Shown in pieces: positions 1 through 4,341 of a stretch of DNA of 7,013 bases. Numbering within the stretch: the first letter of the stretch is position 1; every line of letters begins with the position of its first letter. The position numbers and the translations under genes are program-made. The stretch lies in contig JAUUVJ010000216.1 of assembly GCA_030589605.1 (NCBI GenBank), positions 1-7,013 on the forward strand, given 5' to 3'. Under the pieces are notes generated by a model. The model made no database searches and was not told the origin of the DNA. It saw only the letters and a program-made list of their open reading frames with translations. The stretch comes from Candidatus Hodarchaeota archaeon. GTDB taxonomy: Archaea; Asgardarchaeota; Heimdallarchaeia; Hodarchaeales; Hodarchaeaceae.

Positions 1-423
1 GAAGCTAAAACATTATTAGAGAATCAGTTACAGGTTTCCCTTGAATATGTTGAGGAGGATGTATTAGCTAATGGAATCCAATTAGCTATTCTAGATGTCG
101 AAAAATACGCGAGTCGTTTCGATTATCCCCCTCCAGGTAAAATTACAGGATCCTTATTTGATAATCTTGCTAAAAAAGATGAAAAATCTTCCCAAGTTAC
201 AATTGGACTTGGACCTGATTTTGCTATTTTTCGTTCTCAAAATGTGAAACTTGACTTTCCAGGATTAGTTAAAACCTGTGCTGAGAGAATCCCACACGGG
301 AAAGTTGAAGGCGGTGGACATGAAATTGTTGGTTCAATGAAATTCATTGCTGGAGCTCGAGAAGAAATGATAGAACTAATAAAAGAATTATTGACCTTGA
401 TTGTAATTCCTATAAATGAATAA
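1..423 (+). CDS. DHH-family phosphoesterase (archaeal RecJ/GAN-like), C-terminal fragment
   Basis: Partial gene: the frame is open from base 1 to a TAA at 421-423, giving the last 140 residues; the start lies outside the window. The fragment has the look of a DHHA1 domain, the substrate-binding C-terminal part of DHH phosphoesterases: a strand ending in TIGLGPDFAIFRS (fragment residues about 67-79), then a glycine-rich GGGHE motif (104-108) followed by GSMKF and a closing helix. In the family this GGGH loop binds the nucleic-acid or phosphate end, while the metal-binding DHH catalytic motifs sit in the N-terminal half, which is not visible here. Archaeal members include RecJ-like single-strand nucleases that work with the replication or repair machinery; other DHH proteins cleave small nucleotides or oligoribonucleotides. 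The family call is fairly secure, the exact substrate is not. The next gene is on the same strand 95 bases later, so joint transcription is possible but not shown. Confidence 0.65.
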   Translation, partial: EAKTLLENQLQVSLEYVEEDVLANGIQLAILDVEKYASRFDYPPPGKITGSLFDNLAKKDEKSSQVTIGLGPDFAIFRSQNVKLDFPGLVKTCAERIPHGKVEGGGHEIVGSMKFIAGAREEMIELIKELLTLIVIPINE

Positions 424-518
424 AACTGTTAATGTTAGATACGATATAGAAAAATTAATCAATTAGAAAAATCTCATTTTATTAGTAGAATTTTTTCATT
501 CAAAAAGTATTGATAGGT
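424..518. other. Intergenic gap with oligo-T run
   Basis: This 95-base AT-rich gap separates the DHH gene from the acetyltransferase gene. It contains TTTTATTA near 477-484 and a run of six T at 491-496. The T run could end transcription of the upstream gene in the archaeal manner, or the TTTTATTA could be a TATA-like element for the downstream gene, about 38 bases before its ATG. In such AT-rich sequence neither reading is strong. No hairpin and no clear ribosome site is seen. Confidence 0.25.
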
Positions 519-1127
519 ATGGAGAGTACATTGGAACTAGAAATACGTAACTTTACTTCTTTGGATGAAGATGAGTGGTTGAAATGTCACATAGCTGCTT
601 ACTATGAATCTTATTTCTTTGATGAACTAGTGAAGATTAAACCTCGTTATGAGGCAATATCTCTGGAATTGGTTGGAATAGTGAACAAAGAAATAGTAGG
701 GATTTTAGACATCGAAATTGAAGAAGAAGCTGGTCAATTATCATTTCAAGAGGCAAAAAAAAGTGGTTTAATTTCTATAATTGGGATAAAACCGCACTAT
801 CGACGAAAAAACATAGCAACGAAATTATTACAGACAGCAATAACATTATTGAAGAATGAGCACACAATACATCGATTAGAGATCTGGGTAAGAGATGATA
901 CTGCACTTCTTTCTTGGTTAGAGAAAAATAGATTCAAAGAAATAAATCGCTTTTATCAAGTAACACTGACAACAGATTTCTTCCTTAAATATGACATTGA
1001 TTTACCTTTTGGGTTAACACCTGATATCCTCACAGCAAACGCTGATTCAGAAGGTTATTCTGAGTTATCCCAGTATCATGCTCCAGAAAAAACAGAGAGA
1101 ATAATAATATTTGAAAAACCCATCTGA
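519..1127 (+). CDS. GNAT-family N-acetyltransferase
   Basis: Predicted 202-residue acetyl-CoA-dependent N-acetyltransferase; the acceptor (an amine of a small molecule, peptide or protein) cannot be told from sequence. The GNAT core is visible at residues about 45-150: a strand with VGIVNKEIVGILDIEIEE (52-69), the central strand SIIGIKPHYR (87-96) leading into the acetyl-CoA pyrophosphate loop RRKNIATKLL (95-104), a long helix, the strand LEIWVRDD (120-127), and the WLEKNRFKEINRFY segment (133-146), which matches the usual 'F..YGF' region. The pyrophosphate loop has Asn where most members have the first Gly (consensus R/Q-x-x-G-x-G/A), so cofactor binding may be atypical. About 50 C-terminal residues follow the core and are unassigned. 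The ATG at 519 is preferred over an in-frame TTG at 510 because it is a standard start and loses no domain sequence; no good ribosome site supports either. It converges on the methyltransferase gene downstream. Confidence 0.8.
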   Translation: MESTLELEIRNFTSLDEDEWLKCHIAAYYESYFFDELVKIKPRYEAISLELVGIVNKEIVGILDIEIEEEAGQLSFQEAKKSGLISIIGIKPHYRRKNIATKLLQTAITLLKNEHTIHRLEIWVRDDTALLSWLEKNRFKEINRFYQVTLTTDFFLKYDIDLPFGLTPDILTANADSEGYSELSQYHAPEKTERIIIFEKPI

Positions 1128-1202
1128 TTGAATTGAGAATTCCTTAACTAAATTGAATTCTACCGATTTACAATTAACTTAGCTCATAGATATTATTCAA
1201 AA
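1128..1202. other. Convergent intergenic gap
   Basis: This 75-base gap lies between the 3' ends of the acetyltransferase and methyltransferase genes. It is AT-rich and has a short GAATT-GAG-AATTC inverted repeat just after the acetyltransferase stop, with arms of only five bases. There is no long T run on either strand, so no confident terminator can be named. Confidence 0.3.
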
Positions 1203-2576
1203 TCACTCTTTTCTAAAAATATGACAGTATTGATGACAACGATTACCAACCCAAGCATAATTAACACCTAGAGCAACTAAAGCCTTATCATCTTGTAACC
1301 AAATTTTCTCATCTTTAAGAACCCACGGATGAGCTTTGTCTTGAGTTAAACTGATTGCTGTATCATATGCTAGGGGATAGACTTTCCCACTAAAGAATAC
1401 ATTGTTCGTGATTACTACCAAATATCCTTTAGGCCGTAAAATCTCATAAACTTGTCCAAATATCTCCTGTTGCTTACTTAGAAACTCATCATATTCTTTT
1501 ATATTACTAATATCCTGTAAATTGATTTCACTGTATTTTGTATCCAAACCAAGTTTTTTTCTTTCCTTTTGTCTAATTTCGTTTCTTTCTAATTGGTTCC
1601 AATATGGTGGTGAAGTGATACAAAAATCAACTTGAGGGAATGAGTTTTCTTTCCAAATATTCAGAAGATTTTGTGAATCTCCATGAATGACTTTCCAAAA
1701 GCTTGGTTCCTCAATTTGATATAAGGGAGGGTAAGCTTGGACGTTTATTTTAGCCAGTCGTTGTTTACTTATTTTAGCATACTTTTCTGAAAGCTCAATC
1801 CCAATTCCTTTCCTATTACTCTGTTTTGCAGTTAGTAAAGTGCTTCCACTTCCAAGAAATGGGTCTAATACCATTTCCCCTGGTTTGGTGAAAAAAGTGA
1901 TGAATTGTCTTATCATAGACTCTGGAAACTTTGCAGGATGAAGAATTTCAGTTCCTTTTCGTGATGGTGGACGGTGAATGAACCACGATTTCGAAAACTT
2001 AATCCACTCCCTACCTGTGTACAGATTTAGTTTGTTTTTTCTATTTCGAGTCCCGAATGGAACTCTTTTTCTCCCCTTCTCGAGATTTAGTGTTGCTTCA
2101 CCCTTAGTAAGACTCAGATTAGGGGTTACTTTTTTTTGTTGATCTTCAACTTTGAAAGTATGAAATGTAAAATTATCTGCATTTTCCACTTTTTTTAGCC
2201 AGATAATTATTAGTTCCGTCTCTTGAGAATAATTGTGTAATAAATTAGTCTTTATTGTCTTTCCAATTGAAAGAAATTGCTTAAAATCAACAAACTTTAT
2301 AGATTTAGTTATTGTTGGATAAAATAAAATTGGAGTTTCGAGATCCAGATAATATAGATACCATAAGTTACCTTTATTCTCCCCAATTAGTTTAAAATAC
2401 TCTAGATTATTTTTGCGACTTAGATTCCACAACGAAACTAACCATTTATCTCCATCTTCTGTCTCTAGCTCATCTAGTGACTTTATATAGTGTATACTAG
2501 AAGGTTGAACAATAGAATTGAAAAATTTAATTGTTTCTTCATCTATTGACTTTGAACTTATTATCTTAGTAGTCAT
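1203..2576 (-). CDS. DNA methyltransferase, N4-cytosine/N6-adenine amino type (likely orphan)
   Basis: A 457-residue S-adenosylmethionine-dependent DNA amino-methyltransferase. The catalytic half holds, in order: motif X (EILHPAKFPESMI, 210-222), the SAM-binding motif I (DPFLGSGS, 238-245), the acidic GIE of motif II (259-261), a GD of motif III (299-300), the catalytic motif IV (TSPPYW, 321-326), a motif V-like helix-strand (YEILRPKGYLVVI, 377-389), and a C-terminal block ending in HQYCHIFRKE. In common beta-class enzymes motif IV precedes motif I; here the SAM-binding part comes first, a permuted order. SPPY, rather than DPPY or NPPY, is typical of N4-cytosine methylation, so that product is favoured by inference. 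Residues 1-170 match nothing I recognise. No restriction endonuclease is next to it in this window, which suggests an orphan enzyme unless a partner lies elsewhere. The ATG at 2576 is the only start before an upstream in-frame stop. A GGAG lies 13 bases upstream, which is rather far. Confidence 0.88.
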   Translation of the reverse strand: MTTKIISSKSIDEETIKFFNSIVQPSSIHYIKSLDELETEDGDKWLVSLWNLSRKNNLEYFKLIGENKGNLWYLYYLDLETPILFYPTITKSIKFVDFKQFLSIGKTIKTNLLHNYSQETELIIIWLKKVENADNFTFHTFKVEDQQKKVTPNLSLTKGEATLNLEKGRKRVPFGTRNRKNKLNLYTGREWIKFSKSWFIHRPPSRKGTEILHPAKFPESMIRQFITFFTKPGEMVLDPFLGSGSTLLTAKQSNRKGIGIELSEKYAKISKQRLAKINVQAYPPLYQIEEPSFWKVIHGDSQNLLNIWKENSFPQVDFCITSPPYWNQLERNEIRQKERKKLGLDTKYSEINLQDISNIKEYDEFLSKQQEIFGQVYEILRPKGYLVVITNNVFFSGKVYPLAYDTAISLTQDKAHPWVLKDEKIWLQDDKALVALGVNYAWVGNRCHQYCHIFRKE

Positions 2577-2802
2577 TTTTGCTAAGAAGCTCCAGTAATG
2601 GGGATTCTACAGAATACTTGACTAATCTGAATAAGATGGTTTATCATTCTAATTTAATGTTAAATATATCGAATTGTATATCTCAGATTTCCCAAAATAC
2701 AGAATTGATATTTGAATGTATTCCAACAAGAGGTTAAGACACACTGTATCATCTTAAAGCACCAGTAAATAAACGTTTTAAAGGATAATTTCAACTTCTC
2801 TT
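2577..2802. promoter_or_regulatory. Divergent intergenic region between methyltransferase and zinc-ribbon–PspC gene
   Basis: AT-rich DNA between two divergent starts, so it should hold a promoter for each. On the minus strand, an A/T block around 2657-2672 (reading GATATATTT) could be the methyltransferase TATA element, but it would give a leader of roughly 60 bases. On the plus strand, TTTTAAA at 2776-2782 is the best TATA-like candidate for the downstream gene, placing transcription start near 2805. No purine-rich BRE is obvious beside either. I find no convincing gene here; the longest plus-strand ATG frame is 33 codons (2636-2737). Confidence 0.35.
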
Positions 2803-2819
2803 ATACAATAGCATTGTAT
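2803..2819. repeat. 17-base palindrome, candidate operator before the PspC gene
   Basis: A perfect inverted repeat: ATACAAT (2803-2809), spacer AGC, ATTGTAT (2813-2819). It sits 37 bases before the TTG start of the zinc-ribbon–PspC gene. If TTTTAAA at 2776-2782 is the TATA box, the palindrome covers the transcription start; if TTATACAA at 2801-2808 is the TATA box, the palindrome covers that box. In both cases a bound dimeric regulator would block the promoter. One further copy of the half-site ATTGTAT occurs at 2673-2679 in the same intergenic region, though a seven-base AT-rich word is expected a few times by chance. No regulator gene is seen nearby, and no T run follows, so a terminator is unlikely. 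Confidence 0.4.
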
Positions 2820-2845
2820 TTCTTATAATAATTAGTTTGTAAAAA

Positions 2846-2850
2846 GGTGA
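2846..2850 (+). promoter_or_regulatory. Ribosome binding site deciding a TTG start
   Basis: GGTGA lies six bases before TTG at 2857-2859. It is fully complementary to the archaeal-type 16S tail sequence TCACC and has ideal spacing, so it fixes the TTG as the start of the zinc-ribbon–PspC protein and puts the first zinc-binding cysteine at residue 5. Confidence 0.75.
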
Positions 2851-2856
2851 ATTAAC

Positions 2857-3249
2857 TTGGCGAATTTTTGTGATAAATGTGGTGAGCGAGTGAATGATGA
2901 TGATTTATTTTGTAACAATTGTGGTTCTAAATTAAACCGTTCTAAAACATGGATAGAACCAGGAAGTGCTCCAAAAGCGCCGATACCTCCAAAAGTTTCA
3001 TATCAACAAGAAACAACATATACTAAGCCATCACGCTTCTATAGAAGTAGACAGAATAAATGGGTAGCTGGAGTATGTGGAGGAGCTGCAGAACATTTTG
3101 ATATGGATCCCGATTTAGTTCGTGTGGGTTTTTTTATCGCACTTTTTGTAACTGGTGGAATGGCACTTTTCATATACATTGTATTAGCCCTTTTTATTGA
3201 AGAAAATCCTAACCAGGAATCACTACCTCCCCGACAATCTAACTATTAA
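2857..3249 (+). CDS. Zinc-ribbon–PspC domain membrane protein
   Basis: A 130-residue fusion. Residues 3-24 form a zinc ribbon with two CxxC pairs (C5/C8 and C19/C22; CDKCGE and CNNCGS), expected to bind one zinc in the cytosol. A flexible Pro/Gln/Ser-rich linker follows (about 30-58). Residues 60-116 are a PspC domain: the basic RSRQNKWVAGVCGGAAEHF segment with the family hallmark AGVCGG (71-76), the DPDLVRVGF helix start (84-92), and one hydrophobic membrane segment to about residue 114 ending in FIEENP. Bacterial PspC is a membrane sensor of envelope stress in the phage-shock response; archaeal PspC-domain proteins are mostly uncharacterised. The zinc ribbon could contact protein or nucleic acid, an inference only. 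No pspA/vipp-like gene is present in the window. The palindrome just upstream suggests regulated expression. The gene stands alone, with a minus-strand gene converging on its 3' end. Confidence 0.87.
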   Translation: MANFCDKCGERVNDDDLFCNNCGSKLNRSKTWIEPGSAPKAPIPPKVSYQQETTYTKPSRFYRSRQNKWVAGVCGGAAEHFDMDPDLVRVGFFIALFVTGGMALFIYIVLALFIEENPNQESLPPRQSNY

Positions 3250-3254
3250 TTGTG

Positions 3255-3262
3255 AAAAAAAA
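3255..3262 (-). terminator. Oligo-T terminator for the small minus-strand gene
   Basis: Eight A on the plus strand are eight T in transcripts read leftward, 31 bases past the stop of the minus-strand gene at 3294-3470 and just outside the PspC stop. Archaeal RNA polymerase often stops at such T runs without a hairpin, and none is seen here. The position between two convergent genes supports the reading. Confidence 0.5.
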
Positions 3263-3293
3263 CTTGTTACAAAATACAGAGAATTCAGTAGAA

Positions 3294-3470
3294 TTATATA
3301 TCATCCATTTCGAATTCAATTTGTAAATCAATTTTCTGAACTTTAGAGTCTTTTAATCGCAAACATTCAATCTGACCTAACAATGAATTCCCAATGAAAT
3401 CACGAACGAATCTTTTTGCAGCAACATTCTTACCATTAACTTCTAGCTTAAATGATTTGATTTCTCGCAT
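3294..3470 (-). CDS. Small conserved-looking protein of unknown function (58 residues)
   Basis: A short minus-strand frame from ATG at 3470 to TAA at 3294-3296. The protein starts MREIKSFKLEVNGKNV, then AAKRFVRDFIGNSLLGQIECL, then a strand-like VQKIDLQIEFEMDDI. The layout is a beta strand ending in VNGK, a helix with FVRDFIGN, and a final strand with alternating hydrophobic residues, a compact alpha/beta shape. From memory it resembles small archaeal proteins with a VNGKEI...FV..FI...LG.V.SLKG pattern and no known role; I could not check this. Support for a real gene comes from its position (it fills an otherwise empty 329-base gap), a TTTTATA box 22-28 bases before the ATG as expected for a leaderless archaeal transcript, an eight-T run after its stop, and balanced charged and hydrophobic residues. 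No membrane segment, signal peptide or metal motif; one Cys (36). Its role is unknown. Confidence 0.68.
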   Translation of the reverse strand: MREIKSFKLEVNGKNVAAKRFVRDFIGNSLLGQIECLRLKDSKVQKIDLQIEFEMDDI

Positions 3471-3491
3471 GATTTTCCAACCAAAAAAGTG

Positions 3492-3498
3492 TATAAAA
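3492..3498 (-). promoter_or_regulatory. TATA-like box for the small minus-strand gene
   Basis: TATAAAA on the plus strand, read as TTTTATA on the minus strand, lies 22-28 bases before the ATG at 3470. This spacing puts transcription start at or next to the start codon, as in leaderless archaeal genes. The only ribosome-site-like sequence nearby is a weak GGTTGG, which also fits a leaderless message. Confidence 0.4.
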
Positions 3499-3515
3499 CA
3501 ATAAGATACGCTATC

Positions 3516-3567
3516 TTTTTAAACAATACAGCTTACGCTATTCCTTAGAAATTCATATAAAGGATGG
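3516..3567 (+). promoter_or_regulatory. Candidate promoter and weak ribosome site of the ABC transporter operon
   Basis: TTTTTAAA at 3516-3523 would place transcription start near 3546, leaving a leader of about 33 bases with a purine-rich AGGATGG (3561-3567) 11 bases before the TTG start. A second option is CATATAA at 3554-3560, about 22 bases before the start, which would give a leaderless message. The sequence does not decide between them. This promoter is back-to-back with that of the small minus-strand gene. Confidence 0.35.
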
Positions 3568-3578
3568 ATAGATAACCT

Positions 3579-4319
3579 TTGTCGTTGATATCACTTCAAT
3601 CAATTTCAAAACATTACCAAATGGGTGAAATTCAAGTAACTGCAATACAAAACTTAACCCTTGATATAGAACCAGGAAAATTTGTGGTGCTACTAGGGCC
3701 ATCAGGATCAGGTAAAACTACTCTTTTAAATCTTATTAGCAGCATAGATGTTCCTTCTTCAGGTACAATACAAATTGAAAATGTTGATATCACTTTTTTG
3801 AATAGGAAACAAAGAGCCCAGTTTCGACGTCATAAAATCGGGTTTATCTTTCAGTTCTTTAACCTGTTACCCACTCTCACAGCTTTGGAGAATGTTGAAT
3901 TCGTTTTGGACTTAGTGGGTGTAAGTACAGAAAATAATAAACGAACATTCAATAGAAAAACCATTCGTGAAGTAGCAACGATTTGGTTAACAGATGTAGG
4001 CCTAGAAGATCGTTTAAATCATTTCCCATCACAGTTAAGTGGAGGAGAACAACAACGAGTTGCAATAGCAAGAGCATTAGCAAAAGATCCCCCTATTGTC
4101 GTTGCAGATGAACCAACTGGTAATCTCGACTATGTCAGTGGGGTTGCAGTCCTCAAATTAATGAAAAAGTTGAATAAAGAAACAAACAAGACATTTATCA
4201 TTGCTACGCACAACAGACAAATCTCGAAGATAGCTGATCTAGTAGTTGCGGTACAAATGGGGGAAATTAGTCTTTTTGAACAGAAACAACCTGAAAATGT
4301 AGAAAATTTGATATGGTAA
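3579..4319 (+). CDS. ABC transporter ATP-binding protein, MacB/LolD/FtsE type
   Basis: A 246-residue cytoplasmic ATPase that would power the FtsX-type permease encoded next. All nucleotide-binding motifs are intact: Walker A GPSGSGKT (40-47), Q-loop at Gln92 within [18 protein letters not shown], the signature LSGGEQQR (153-160), Walker B IVVADE (173-178) with catalytic Glu178, D-loop GNLD (181-184), and switch His211 in the ATHN segment. The Q-loop segment [16 protein letters not shown] and the [15 protein letters not shown] run are hallmarks of the ATPases that partner MacB-like permeases. The stretch between the Q-loop and the signature (about 114-140) looks some ten residues longer than usual and is rich in Asn, Lys and Arg. 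The TTG at 3579 is taken as start because it gives the usual family N-terminus ([13 protein letters not shown]); a second TTG at 3585 is also possible. The permease follows after 22 bases, so the two form an operon. Confidence 0.93.
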   Translation: MSLISLQSISKHYQMGEIQVTAIQNLTLDIEPGKFVVLLGPSGSGKTTLLNLISSIDVPSSGTIQIENVDITFLNRKQRAQFRRHKIGFIFQFFNLLPTLTALENVEFVLDLVGVSTENNKRTFNRKTIREVATIWLTDVGLEDRLNHFPSQLSGGEQQRVAIARALAKDPPIVVADEPTGNLDYVSGVAVLKLMKKLNKETNKTFIIATHNRQISKIADLVVAVQMGEISLFEQKQPENVENLIW

Positions 4320-4330
4320 GAATAATCAAT

Positions 4331-4335
4331 AAGGT
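4331..4335 (+). promoter_or_regulatory. Ribosome binding site of the permease gene
   Basis: AAGGT lies six bases before the ATG at 4342, a good match to the archaeal-type anti-Shine-Dalgarno ACCT and normal spacing. It supports the ATG at 4342 and independent ribosome loading on the second gene of the operon. Confidence 0.6.
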
Positions 4336-4341
4336 CTTTAC

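Noticed and set aside
510..518. Upstream TTG start for the acetyltransferase, adding three residues
   Set aside because: It adds only M-I-G before an ATG, and no ribosome site supports it; the ATG at 519 is simpler.
1128..1202. GAATT-GAG-AATTC inverted repeat as a terminator
   Set aside because: The arms are only five bases of AT-rich sequence and no T run follows.
2577..2645. 21-codon minus-strand frame (ATG near 2645) before the methyltransferase, as a possible leader peptide
   Set aside because: Too short, no ribosome site, and no attenuator structure follows.
2636..2737. 33-codon plus-strand frame in the divergent intergenic region
   Set aside because: No ribosome site and no recognisable pattern. 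It is short enough to arise by chance in AT-rich DNA.
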